From DASSKA01 sp963839365 (GTDB lineage: Bacteria > Actinomycetota > Actinomycetes > Propionibacteriales > Nocardioidaceae), in contig CAWIUT010000010.1 in assembly GCA_963839365.1 (NCBI GenBank), positions 496,001-560,000 on the forward strand: a stretch of DNA of 64,000 bases. The letters are read 5' to 3'. The translations under genes and the position numbers were made by a program. Shown here in pieces: positions 8,706 to 16,708 of the stretch. The notes under the pieces are model-generated. The model saw only the letters and a list, made by a program, of their open reading frames with translations, did no database searches and was not told where the DNA came from. Every line of letters starts with the position of its first letter. Within the stretch, counting starts at the first letter, position 1.

Positions 8706-9923
8706 TCAGCGTTCTCCCTCTCGCGCCGCGGGCTCGCTCTCGGCCCGTGCCTTGGTGGCTGCCTCGCTGCGCATGCTGCGGATCGCCTCGCTGATGCGCT
8801 CCACGTCGACCACGCCCCGGAAGGCGCCGTCGTCGCCCACCACCACGGCCGCGGTGTGCTGGGAGGTGATCAGCTCGTTGAGCGCGTCGTGGAGGGTGTC
8901 CGCGGTGCTGACCACCGCCTCCGGTCGGCTGCCCAGGTCACGCAGCTCCGTGCCGTTGCGGTTCTGGAGGTCACCGGCGGCGACCCAGCGCAGCGGGCGC
9001 CGCTGCTCCCCGAGAACCAGGAGGGCGCGACGCTCGGAGTGCTGCAGCAGCCGCAGTGCCTCCGAGGCGCTGGCGCTCGCGTCCACCGTGTCCCAGCCGT
9101 CGATCCTGATGTCACCCACGTGGCTGAGGTTGAGCCGCTTCAACGACGCGCCCCGACCGATGAAGTCCGCGACGTAGTCGTTGGCCGGGGCCGTCAGGAT
9201 CTGCTCGGGGGTGTCGTACTGCGCGACGCGTGAGCCGTCCCGCAGGATCGCGATCCGGTCTCCCATCTTGATGGCCTCGTCGATGTCGTGGGTGACGAAG
9301 ACGATCGTCTTGCGCACCTCGGACTGGAGTCGCAGGAACTCGTTCTGCAGACGGTCCCGGGTGATCGGGTCGATCGCTCCGAACGGCTCGTCCATCAGCA
9401 TCACCGCCGGATCCGCGGAGAGCGCGCGTGCCACCCCGACGCGCTGGCGCTGGCCACCGGACAGCTGCTTGGGGTAGCGGTGCTTGTACACGGCCGGGTC
9501 CATGTTCACCGTCTCGAGCATCTCGTCGACGCGTGCCTCGACCCGCGTGGAGCTCCAGCCGAGCAGCTTGGGCACCGTGGCGATGTTCTCGGCGATCGTC
9601 ATGTGCGGGAACAGGCCGATCTGCTGGATGACGTACCCGATCCGGCGGCGCAGCTGGGCCGGGTTGGCGGTGGTGACGTCCTCGCCGTCGAGGATGATCC
9701 GACCGGAGGTGGGCTCGATGATCCGGTTGATCAGCTTCATGGTGGTGGTCTTGCCGCACCCGGACGGGCCGACGAGGATCACGATCTCGCCCTCGGGGAC
9801 CTCGAGCGTGAGCTCGTCGACCGCGGGCTGCTGCTCGCCGTGGAACCGCTTGGTCAGCCGTTCCAGCCGGATCATGGCAGTTCCCGCCCGGGCCTCTTGC
9901 TCGCGCGGAGCGCCGACGCTCAT
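8706..9923 (-). CDS. Osmoprotectant ABC transporter ATP-binding subunit with CBS domains
   Basis: The 405-residue ATPase has a Walker A motif at 52-60 (GPSGCGKTT), the ABC signature LSGGQRQR at 154-161, and a Walker B with DEPFGAID. Its C-terminal 130 residues are two CBS-like repeats. In OpuA-type transporters such CBS modules sense ionic strength and gate transport. The start at 9923 forms a 4-bp ATGA overlap with the upstream permease stop, implying translational coupling; an internal ATG at 9875 is the alternative. It energises betaine/choline-type uptake. Confidence 0.93.
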   Translation of the reverse strand: MSVGAPREQEARAGTAMIRLERLTKRFHGEQQPAVDELTLEVPEGEIVILVGPSGCGKTTTMKLINRIIEPTSGRIILDGEDVTTANPAQLRRRIGYVIQQIGLFPHMTIAENIATVPKLLGWSSTRVEARVDEMLETVNMDPAVYKHRYPKQLSGGQRQRVGVARALSADPAVMLMDEPFGAIDPITRDRLQNEFLRLQSEVRKTIVFVTHDIDEAIKMGDRIAILRDGSRVAQYDTPEQILTAPANDYVADFIGRGASLKRLNLSHVGDIRIDGWDTVDASASASEALRLLQHSERRALLVLGEQRRPLRWVAAGDLQNRNGTELRDLGSRPEAVVSTADTLHDALNELITSQHTAAVVVGDDGAFRGVVDVERISEAIRSMRSEAATKARAESEPAAREGER

Positions 9924-10564
9924 CTGATGCCTTTCGACGTGGTGAGGTTCCGTAGCAGGCTGAAGGTCAGGTCGTAGAGGATCGCCACGACGATGACGCC
10001 GAGGATCCCGGCCACGACCAGGTCGACCGCCACGGGGGTGCCGATCCGGTCCAGACCGGTGAAGATCAGCTGGCCGTACCCGGGCCCGAGCACGATGGCG
10101 CCGATCGCGGCGATGCCGACGAGGATCAGGGTGGTCACCCTGATCCCGGTGATGATCACCGGCCAGGCCAGCGGCAGCTCGATGCGCCACAGGATCTGAC
10201 GTGCGCTCATCCCCATGCCCTGCGCGGACTCCACCACTGCAGGGTCCACCTCCCGCAGCCCGGTGATCGTGTTGCGCAGGATGGGCAGCAGGCCGTACAA
10301 GGTGAGGGCGACGACGACGGGGACCACTCCCAGTCCCAGCACGGACATGAACAGCACGAACAGCGCGAAGGACGGGATGGTCAAGAAGACACCGGTGGTC
10401 GACAGGGCGAGCCCGGCGAACCGCTGCCGGCGGTAGGTCGCGATCCCGGTCGTCACGCCGATCACGCTCGCCAGTGCCACGGACACCGCCACGACGGCGA
10501 TGTGCTGCAAGCCGAGCGTGACCATTTCTCCGCGTTGTTCGACGAGAAACTGCCAGAAAGTCAG
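9920..10564 (-). CDS. Osmoprotectant ABC transporter permease, probable CTG start
   Basis: This is a 214-residue permease of the OpuC family, the first gene of the operon. It has five to six hydrophobic segments and an EAA-like loop (ESAQGMGMSARQILWRIELP). The N-terminal Thr-Phe-Trp-Gln-Phe-Leu segment is family-like but lies upstream of the first ATG (10525). The only plausible initiator that includes it is a CTG at 10562-10564, which has a perfect AGGAGG 6 nt upstream. If the ATG is used instead, the protein is 13 residues shorter. Confidence 0.82.
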   Translation of the reverse strand: MTFWQFLVEQRGEMVTLGLQHIAVVAVSVALASVIGVTTGIATYRRQRFAGLALSTTGVFLTIPSFALFVLFMSVLGLGVVPVVVALTLYGLLPILRNTITGLREVDPAVVESAQGMGMSARQILWRIELPLAWPVIITGIRVTTLILVGIAAIGAIVLGPGYGQLIFTGLDRIGTPVAVDLVVAGILGVIVVAILYDLTFSLLRNLTTSKGIR

Positions 10565-10570
10565 GACGGC

Positions 10571-10598
10571 CCTCCTTTTTTGTTGTTCACACAGGGTA
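10571..10598 (-). promoter_or_regulatory. Ribosome site and putative -10 box of the osmoprotectant operon
   Basis: On the minus strand a TACCCT box (10593-10598) is followed by an A-rich leader and a perfect AGGAGG (10571-10576). The Shine-Dalgarno position points to a CTG start at 10564. No convincing -35 element was found. Confidence 0.45.
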
Positions 10599-10736
10599 AC
10601 GGCTGTCCACCTTCCATGGGGATGTGAGTGTGGCCGGCGCCTGGAGGCCTTGACGCCACCTCTGGCTGACGCCGCCGCTCGTCCCGGACCGGTCGGTGGG
10701 TCAGCCCGTGCGCCGACCGCGGATCCGGGCGCACAC

Positions 10737-10764
10737 TGAACCGAACTGCCTCGGGCTCCGTGTC
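10737..10764 (+). promoter_or_regulatory. SigL-type ECF promoter in front of its own sigma gene
   Basis: TGAACC (10737-10742), a 16-nt spacer and CGTGTC (10759-10764) match the promoter signature I recall for Mycobacterium tuberculosis SigL (TGAACC, about 16 nt, then CGTGTC). It ends 16 nt before the GTG start of the ECF sigma gene. Autoregulation is therefore the natural reading. Confidence 0.65.
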
Positions 10765-10780
10765 CTGAGCAGGAGGTGCT

Positions 10781-11290
10781 GTGACGAACGCCCAGGCGGA
10801 GCTGATGCAGGCGCTGCACGACGAGTACGCGTCGGCGCTGTGGGCGTACTGCGTGCGCCTGACCGGCGACCCCGCCCAGTCCCAGGACGTGGTGCAGGAG
10901 ACGCTGCTGCGGGCATGGCGCCACCAGACGGTGATGTCCCAGCCGGCACCGGCGTTGCGCGCGTGGCTGTTCACGGTGGCGCGCCACATCGTGATCGACG
11001 ACTGGCGGGCCCGACGGGTCCGGCCCGAGCTGCCCACCGCGGATCCACCCGAGCCGGCCGCCCAGGACGATGAGGTCGATGCCATGCTCCAGTCCTGGGT
11101 GGTCGCCGACGCCGTGGGCACGCTGTCGGTCGAGCACCGCGACGTGCTCCTGGAGACCTACTACCGCGGCCGCTCGGTGGCCGAGGCGGCACGGCGGCTG
11201 GGTGTGCCGGAGGGCACGGTGAAGTCCCGCACGCACTACGCGCTCCGTGCGCTGCGGCTGGCCCTCGAGGAGAGAGGAGTCGGTCAGTGA
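10781..11290 (+). CDS. ECF RNA polymerase sigma factor, SigL-like
   Basis: The 169-residue protein has sigma region 2 (about residues 10-75, with YCVRLTGDPAQSQDVVQETLLRAWRH) and region 4 (about 110-165, with the helix-turn-helix EAARRLGVPEGTVKSR). It directs RNA polymerase to a small envelope or redox stress regulon. The start GTG at 10781 follows AGGAGG with a short 4-nt spacer. The stop overlaps the start of the anti-sigma gene by 4 bp (GTGA), so the two are translationally coupled. The self-matching upstream promoter and the zinc anti-sigma partner both support a SigL-type assignment. Confidence 0.92.
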   Translation: MTNAQAELMQALHDEYASALWAYCVRLTGDPAQSQDVVQETLLRAWRHQTVMSQPAPALRAWLFTVARHIVIDDWRARRVRPELPTADPPEPAAQDDEVDAMLQSWVVADAVGTLSVEHRDVLLETYYRGRSVAEAARRLGVPEGTVKSRTHYALRALRLALEERGVGQ

Positions 11291-11952
11291 GCACCTCGAG
11301 CTTCGACGCGTTCCGGCACCACGACGCGGCCTACGTCCTCGGGTCCCTGTCCCCGGAGGACAGGGCCGCGTTCGAGGAGCACCTGACCGAGTGCCCCGAG
11401 TGCGCGCGTTCGGTCCGCGAGCTGGCCGGCATCCCGGGACTGCTCGCGCACGTGGACGTGGACGCGTTCCTCGAGCCGTCACCGCCGCCGGTGCCCGACA
11501 CGCTGCTGCCGCGTCTGCTCGCCGAGGTGGGGCGTACCCGGCGTCGCCGAAGGTCGGTCCGGGTGGTCGTGGCGGCCGCGGCGGCGGCCGTCGTAGCGGG
11601 CGTGAGCGTGGCGGTCCCGCAGATCCTGGACCGGCCCACCCAGACCGGGGTCGCGATGTCCCAGGTGCAGTCCACCCCGCTGCGCGCCAGCCTGGCGATG
11701 GACGGCACGGCGTGGGGCACCAAGCTGACGCTGGCGTGCACCTACGCCGGCCCGGTCTACCCCGGGCAGGTGCCGACCTACACGCTGCTGGTGCACACCC
11801 GCAGCGGCCGTACCGAGCACGTGGCCACCTGGCGGGCCGTCCCGGACAAGACCACGGTGCTCAACGCGGCCACCGACGCCCGGCCGGGCGAGATCGCCTC
11901 AGTAGAGGTGCGCACGACCAGCGGCCAGCCGGTGCTCCGGCTGGCGGGCTGA
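11287..11952 (+). CDS. Zinc-binding anti-sigma factor, RslA-like
   Basis: This is a 221-residue membrane-anchored regulator. The N-terminal cytoplasmic domain contains the zinc anti-sigma motif His-x3-Cys-x2-Cys (HLTECPEC). An Arg-rich stretch is followed by one transmembrane helix at about residues 93-115, and the C-terminal part of about 105 residues should be extracytoplasmic. Family knowledge: the zinc site can be oxidised, releasing the sigma factor. It is coupled to the sigma gene by a 4-bp overlap. Its 3' end overlaps the convergent gene at 11899-12282 by 54 bp. Confidence 0.9.
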   Translation: MSTSSFDAFRHHDAAYVLGSLSPEDRAAFEEHLTECPECARSVRELAGIPGLLAHVDVDAFLEPSPPPVPDTLLPRLLAEVGRTRRRRRSVRVVVAAAAAAVVAGVSVAVPQILDRPTQTGVAMSQVQSTPLRASLAMDGTAWGTKLTLACTYAGPVYPGQVPTYTLLVHTRSGRTEHVATWRAVPDKTTVLNAATDARPGEIASVEVRTTSGQPVLRLAG

Positions 11953-12282
11953 CCGTCGGTGGATGAACGAGACCACCAGCAGGGCGAGTCCGCCCAGGAT
12001 GGCAACCACCTCCGCGGCCGCCGCGGTGAGCTCACTGCTGCCGCGGAAGGACTCCTGCAGCCCGAACAGCCCCACCGTCACCGAGATGAGGAACCCGCCC
12101 AAGGTGGCGGCACCGAACCCGGCCGCGGCCAGCGCTGGCAGCCAGTGCCGCCACAGCAGCACCAGCACCCCGATGACCAGGCCGCCGACGGCGTTGAGCA
12201 GGAACAGCGGCCCGATCGTCGGGATCGAGGCGAAGTCGTCGACGAGCCACAGCTTGAAGTGGACCACGGCCGACACCAGCAC
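11899..12282 (-). CDS. Small four-helix membrane protein, possible frameshift at the 5' end
   Basis: The 127-residue frame encodes about four hydrophobic helices with the segment HFKLWLVDDFASIPTIGPLFLLNAVGG, reminiscent of uncharacterised actinobacterial membrane proteins. The frame opens at a GTG at 12282 with no ribosome site, just inside a run of CCG triplets. A second frame starting at ATG 12313 (Met-Ile-Leu-Arg-Val-Ile-Thr-Ala-Ala-Ala) would supply the missing start of the first helix if one base were gained or lost in that run. Either the gene really starts at GTG or it carries a frameshift. Function unknown. Confidence 0.65.
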   Translation of the reverse strand: MLVSAVVHFKLWLVDDFASIPTIGPLFLLNAVGGLVIGVLVLLWRHWLPALAAAGFGAATLGGFLISVTVGLFGLQESFRGSSELTAAAAEVVAILGGLALLVVSFIHRRSARQPEHRLAAGRAHLY

Positions 12283-12372
12283 CGGCGGCGGCGGTGATGA
12301 CGCGGAGGATCATGACCTTCTCCAACGAGCCCGGCGTCGGCGCGGTTCACCGGCGCCGGACCGGTCCAGGGA

Positions 12373-13668
12373 TCACCTTCGCGGCAGCCGCAGCCCGAGT
12401 AGACCACCGGCCGCGACGACCGCTGCGGCCAGCCCGAACGCGGCCCCGTAGGACCCGGCGTCCACCAGCGCTCCGGCGACCACGGGCCCGACCACCGAGC
12501 CGAGGTCGCTGGCCATGTTGAACACCGCCACCACCGTGCCGCTGCGCCGTCCGGCCACGTCGCCCACCAGGGCCCCCGGCACGCTGCCGAGGAACGCAGA
12601 GCCGGCCGCGAACACGCACATTGCGACCATCACCAGCCACAGCGTGCCGCCGTAGCCGAGCAGCGCCAGCCCAGCCGCTGCGACGAACGCGCCCAGCACC
12701 AGCATGGGCCGACGTCCCACGGAGTCCGTCCACCGGCCGGCCGGCAGCATCAGCGCGGTCTCCACGAGCGCGGAGACCAGGAACGCCACGGCCGCCCACC
12801 AGGCCGGTTCGCCCAGGCCGTGCACGATGAGCAGCGGGACCACCGTGCTGCGCACGCCGAACACCGCCAGCCCGACCGCCAGGTTGGTGGTCAGCGCGGC
12901 CTGGTACTCCCGGGTCCGCAGCACCGAGGCGAAGGTCGGCTCGTGCGCCGGGTCGGGGCCGTCCGGCGGTGCCTGCTCCGGTGCCTGCTCGTTCGCGGGA
13001 GCGCCGGCCGTCGCCGCGTCGTACGACGCAGCGGACGCGCGCTCCCCGCGGCCGAGGAAGGCCAGTGCGACCGCGCCGGCGAGAGCCAGCGTGCCGCCGT
13101 AGAGGAAGAACGGCGCGCGCAGGGAGATCCCGAGCACCGCGCCGCCGAACGCCGGCCCGACGATGCCCCCGAGCAGGAATCCCGAGCGGTAGATGCTCAT
13201 CGCCTGGCCGCGCATCCGGGGACCCGCGGCGCGCAGCACCTGGCTGACCGCGGCCACCCCGAACACTGCGGAGCCGACACCGCCGATGCCGCGCAGCACC
13301 AGCAGCTGCGGGTAGTCCTGGGAGACCCCCGCCAGCAGGCTGGAGACGCCGACCACGCCGATGCCGAGGGCCAGCCCGGTGCGCTCCCCGAGCCAGTCCA
13401 CCAGCCGGCCGGCGCCGAGCCCGGACAGCAGCCGCATCAGGGCGAACGCGGAGACCACCGCCCCGGCTGCGGCCGCGCTCACCCCGAACTGCTTGGCGAA
13501 CAGCGGGATGGCCGGGGCCACCACACCGAAGCCGAGCGCCACGCAGAACGCCACCGCCGACATGGTCAGCACGTCCCGCGGCATTCCCTCGGGGAGCCCT
13601 TGCGCGACCCGGCCCGCGACTCTCCGGAGGTGGGTGGGAGACCCTGCTCGCTGCGGCACGGGCATCAT
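12373..13668 (-). CDS. MFS transporter (drug-efflux-like)
   Basis: This 431-residue major facilitator has about twelve hydrophobic segments and a hydrophilic central loop at about residues 218-245. Helix 2-3 carries GAGRLVDWLGERTG, and the equivalent second-half loop reads GRWTDSVGRRP; both are MFS signature A-like. Such proteins usually export small toxic molecules by proton antiport. The start at 13668 is a pair of ATG codons. The frame is open far upstream but without matching content. The BrkB gene lies 34 bp upstream on the same strand, so the two may be co-transcribed. Confidence 0.88.
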   Translation of the reverse strand: MMPVPQRAGSPTHLRRVAGRVAQGLPEGMPRDVLTMSAVAFCVALGFGVVAPAIPLFAKQFGVSAAAAGAVVSAFALMRLLSGLGAGRLVDWLGERTGLALGIGVVGVSSLLAGVSQDYPQLLVLRGIGGVGSAVFGVAAVSQVLRAAGPRMRGQAMSIYRSGFLLGGIVGPAFGGAVLGISLRAPFFLYGGTLALAGAVALAFLGRGERASAASYDAATAGAPANEQAPEQAPPDGPDPAHEPTFASVLRTREYQAALTTNLAVGLAVFGVRSTVVPLLIVHGLGEPAWWAAVAFLVSALVETALMLPAGRWTDSVGRRPMLVLGAFVAAAGLALLGYGGTLWLVMVAMCVFAAGSAFLGSVPGALVGDVAGRRSGTVVAVFNMASDLGSVVGPVVAGALVDAGSYGAAFGLAAAVVAAGGLLGLRLPRR

Positions 13669-13702
13669 CGTGCCATTCGGGTCCGGCGGGCACCGGAGAC
13701 GG

Positions 13703-14614
13703 TCACGGCAGCCGTGGGTACTCCGAAGCGACCTCCGCGCCGAGCAGGAAGACGTTCGCCGACAAGAAGACGAAGAAGATGAACGCCGCCACGGCGCCCA
13801 GCGACCCGTACACGGCGTGGTAGTGCCCGAAGTGGTCGAGGTAGAAGGCGAAGCCCTCCTTGAGCAGCTGGAAGCCGAGCGCCCCCACCAGTGCCCCGGG
13901 CCAGGTGGTCGTCCACCGGCTGTCCACCGCCGGGACGACGCTGTAGAAGAACAGGAACAGGCCGAACGCGAGCAGCATCGGCACCACGAACCCGACCAGC
14001 CAGCCGGCGGCCTCCGCCAGCGGGCCCAGCGGGCCCAGCACGTGCGCAGCGGAGTGGCTGCCGGAGCGGGCGATCCGCACGGCCAGCGTGAGCCCGAGCG
14101 AGATTCCGAGCAGCACCCCGGCGACCGCGACCAGGCCGAGGTCGAACAGCTTGCCGCGCAGCAGCCCACGTCGGGTCTCCGCGTCCCACGCCAGGGTCAG
14201 GGCGCGCCGGGTGGCGGTCATCATGCCGCTGGCCGCGATCACGAGTCCGACCAGCCCGAACAGGCCGAGCGCACTGCTGCCGGTCTGCATCTGCGCGACC
14301 AGGTGCTTCAACGAGGACTGGCCCGGGTCGGTGAGGGGAATGTAGGTGGTCACGACCGTCACGACGTTGTTGCGCACGGTCTCCGGGTCCAGCAGCAGCC
14401 CGGTGAGCGCAAGCAGGAGGATCAGCAGGGGGAAGATGGACAGCAGCACGTGGTAGGAGATCGCCGCGGCGAGCTGCGGCCCGTCGTCGTCGAAGAACTC
14501 GACGACGGATCGCCGGGTGAGCCTGACGATCTGCCGCGGGACGGGGCCGAGCCGGGCAAGCGTGCGCTGCACGAGCGCACGTGCAGCAGCGGGTCGGGTC
14601 CGTTCGGCGGCCAT
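13703..14614 (-). CDS. YihY/BrkB family membrane protein
   Basis: This 303-residue protein carries the YihY/BrkB domain: an amphipathic N-terminus of about 35 residues, then six hydrophobic segments. It includes the family-typical DDDGPQLAAAISYHVLLSIFPLLI region near residues 42-65 and a FGHYHAVYGSLGAVAAFIFFV region near 260-280. The family is often annotated as ribonuclease BN in error; the real role (transport or envelope) is unclear. The start ATG 14614 was chosen because the longer frame upstream is antisense to the next gene. Its 39-bp upstream gap faces a divergent gene. Confidence 0.88.
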   Translation of the reverse strand: MAAERTRPAAARALVQRTLARLGPVPRQIVRLTRRSVVEFFDDDGPQLAAAISYHVLLSIFPLLILLLALTGLLLDPETVRNNVVTVVTTYIPLTDPGQSSLKHLVAQMQTGSSALGLFGLVGLVIAASGMMTATRRALTLAWDAETRRGLLRGKLFDLGLVAVAGVLLGISLGLTLAVRIARSGSHSAAHVLGPLGPLAEAAGWLVGFVVPMLLAFGLFLFFYSVVPAVDSRWTTTWPGALVGALGFQLLKEGFAFYLDHFGHYHAVYGSLGAVAAFIFFVFLSANVFLLGAEVASEYPRLP

Positions 14615-14653
14615 GGTCCGCCATTCTGGCAGTGACGAGAGGATGATGAACCG

Positions 14654-15508
14654 ATGGCTGACCGGCTGCTGGTGACTCCCTATGCGAGGGACCTCACCGT
14701 GGTGTCCCTCCTGGACGAGCGGGGAGTGTGCCTGCCTGACCGGGCTGGGCGGCCTGCCAGCGTGGAGCTGCTCGAGTCGATCCTGGCGCGGGAGGGCTGG
14801 CAGTACCGGTCCCGGCTGGTCACTGGCGCCTGGGAGGCGCACTTCGTTGCCTACGGCGGGCGCCGGCCGCCGATCCGCGAGGTGAGCCTCGGAGCCGACG
14901 GCACCTTGGACTTCGGTGCCAGTCCGCTCTACGGGTCGTGGCACGTGTCGCAGGAGGTCGCCCGGAACTGCGGGCCGCAGGTCGCCGTGGAGTCCGGCGG
15001 CCGAGCCATCTGCCTGGTCACCGAGGCCACCCCCTACGAGGAGTTCCACCAGACGATGGCCGGCCGCGCGGTGCCGGAGGACCGCAGCGACCTTCAGTGG
15101 GACGGCGCGTCGCAGCGGGAGGAGCGGCCGCACACCACCCGGCTGGCGGGGCTGCTGCCGACTCCGGAAGAGGCGCTGGAGGTCGCGCTGGCCGGGGGGT
15201 CGGGGCACGAGCAGGCCGCCACCCAGGTCGGCCGGGCGCTGCAGGCCTACCGGTGGTCCGGCCCGCAGTCCCCGCCGCTCAGCCTGGATGCGGCGCGCCA
15301 CCGCGCCGTGCTGGAGCGGCTGCGCCGGTACGTCCGGGACACTCCCGTGCCCGCGGCGGACCTGGTGTGGGCGCTGGGGCAGGCGGACGGCACCCGCGAC
15401 GACCTCGCGGCGCTGCTCGCCCGGCTGCAACCGGGCGACGGCCCCGGCGACGGGGCGGCTGACCCCGCCGCCGAGACGATGGCCATGGCCCGGGTCTTCG
15501 TGCGTTAG
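14654..15508 (+). CDS. Hypothetical protein, 284 residues
   Basis: I do not recognise this soluble acidic protein. It starts with MADRLLVTPYARDLTVVSLL and has a Trp/Tyr-rich region (residues 55-130) containing a GSWHVSQEVARNCGPQVAVESGG stretch. The C-terminal half is Ala/Arg-rich and helical, and no membrane segment is seen. Codon use is typical of the window. It is divergent from the BrkB gene (39 bp apart), and its 3' end overlaps the convergent LacI-type gene by 4 bp. Confidence 0.7.
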   Translation: MADRLLVTPYARDLTVVSLLDERGVCLPDRAGRPASVELLESILAREGWQYRSRLVTGAWEAHFVAYGGRRPPIREVSLGADGTLDFGASPLYGSWHVSQEVARNCGPQVAVESGGRAICLVTEATPYEEFHQTMAGRAVPEDRSDLQWDGASQREERPHTTRLAGLLPTPEEALEVALAGGSGHEQAATQVGRALQAYRWSGPQSPPLSLDAARHRAVLERLRRYVRDTPVPAADLVWALGQADGTRDDLAALLARLQPGDGPGDGAADPAAETMAMARVFVR

Positions 15509-16491
15509 CGGCGGGGGCGCTGGGTGGAGCCGCGCACCCGGAGCGCCGCGGGCACCGTGCTGCTTGACGGGTCGAGCTGCTCCCGCTCGATGGCGTGAAC
15601 CAGCACCCGGATGGCCAGCGTGCCGGCCAGCCGGGGGTTGATGTCCACCCCGGTGATCTGCGGGTGGCAGGCGAGCAGCATCGGTCCGTCGACGTACGAC
15701 GCGAGCAGGACGTCGTCGGGCACGGCGAGCCCCTGCTCGTGCAGGACGTGCAGCGCGGTGACCGCGGCACCGTCCGGGACCGCGATGACCGCGTCGGGCG
15801 GGTTCTCGGCCACGCCGCTCAGGGCGTGCACGACATCCTCGTCGGTGAACGCCAACGGGATGTCGAGCAGGGTGAACTCGACCCCGGGACGGCGGTACGC
15901 CTGCTGGAGGTCCTGGCCGAAGGCGGTCTCCTGGCCCGGCGTCAGGACGGTGATCCGCCTGGCGCCGGCGGCCATCAGGTGCCCGACCAGGTCGCCCATG
16001 GCGGCGGTGTGGTCGGACTGGACCACGCCCACCGCGTCGGCCCCGGGGGAGAGGTCGCGCTCGCAGGTGACCATCGGCACCGGCATCGCGCGCAGCGTCT
16101 CGAGCACGGGGTCGTCGAGCGCTGGGTCGGCGACGATGATCCCGTCGAGGTGCAGCGCCCGCAGCTGCTCCGCGTCGGGCCAGGCGGGCACCAGGGTGAG
16201 CGCGAACCCGCGGCCCAACGCGGCCTCGGCCGCCCCCCGCGAGAGGTGCACGTAGTACTCGAAGCCCACCGTGCGGTCGGGGACGTAGAGGCCGATGGCG
16301 CCGGACCGGCCCAGCCGCAGGTTCCTGGCAGCGGCACTGGCAACGTAGCCGATCGACTCGGCGGCCGCCTGGACCCGCTGGCGGGTGTCCTCGGCGATGC
16401 GTCCGCGCCCGGCCAGGGCGTCCGACACGGTGGTGGTCGACACCCGGGCGGCCTTGGCGACGTCGTGGATCGTCGCGCGGCGGGTGGGCAT
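15505..16491 (-). CDS. LacI-family transcriptional regulator
   Basis: The 328-residue repressor has an N-terminal helix-turn-helix (residues 6-28, IHDVAKAARVSTTTVSDALAG) with the LacI hinge (about 45-58) and a periplasmic-binding-protein-like sensor domain. It is divergent from the amidohydrolase/permease/nitrilase operon and most likely represses it. A fitting palindromic operator lies in the 217-bp gap. The ATG at 16491 follows a TAGGTT box by 7 nt, suggesting a leaderless message. The effector is not known; most LacI proteins bind sugars, but the adjacent genes point to an amide or amine compound. Confidence 0.92.
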   Translation of the reverse strand: MPTRRATIHDVAKAARVSTTTVSDALAGRGRIAEDTRQRVQAAAESIGYVASAAARNLRLGRSGAIGLYVPDRTVGFEYYVHLSRGAAEAALGRGFALTLVPAWPDAEQLRALHLDGIIVADPALDDPVLETLRAMPVPMVTCERDLSPGADAVGVVQSDHTAAMGDLVGHLMAAGARRITVLTPGQETAFGQDLQQAYRRPGVEFTLLDIPLAFTDEDVVHALSGVAENPPDAVIAVPDGAAVTALHVLHEQGLAVPDDVLLASYVDGPMLLACHPQITGVDINPRLAGTLAIRVLVHAIEREQLDPSSSTVPAALRVRGSTQRPRR

Positions 16492-16600
16492 GGGGGCCAA
16501 CCTATCGCCTTGCCGCGGCCCCCGGGCCCGGGTCGCTGAGGGGGTCGCCGGGCCCCCGGGACGCCCGTCTCGGATCGTGAAGTGTCCCCTGGCAACCCCT

Positions 16601-16618
16601 TGCCGGAACGTTCCTGCA
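16601..16618. promoter_or_regulatory. LacI-type operator, 18-bp palindrome
   Basis: TGCCGGAACGTTCCTGCA is an inverted repeat with a perfect 10-bp centre (GGAACGTTCC) and three more matching outer pairs; only the pair at 16604/16615 mismatches. A central CG step flanked by AA/TT is the classic LacI-family operator core. It sits 110 bp from the regulator start and 91 bp from the operon start. Confidence 0.75.
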
Positions 16619-16708
16619 CGTGTTTGGCTGTGGCCCGGCGCACGTGGGGGACCTCCGCGACATCTCGGGACCTCCCACGCCGATGTCCTAGTGGAGAGGA
16701 AGTCTGCG

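Noticed and set aside
12373..14169. 598-residue version of the MFS protein
   Set aside because: The N-terminal 167 residues are a shadow of the BrkB gene; the transporter begins at the ATG pair at 13668.
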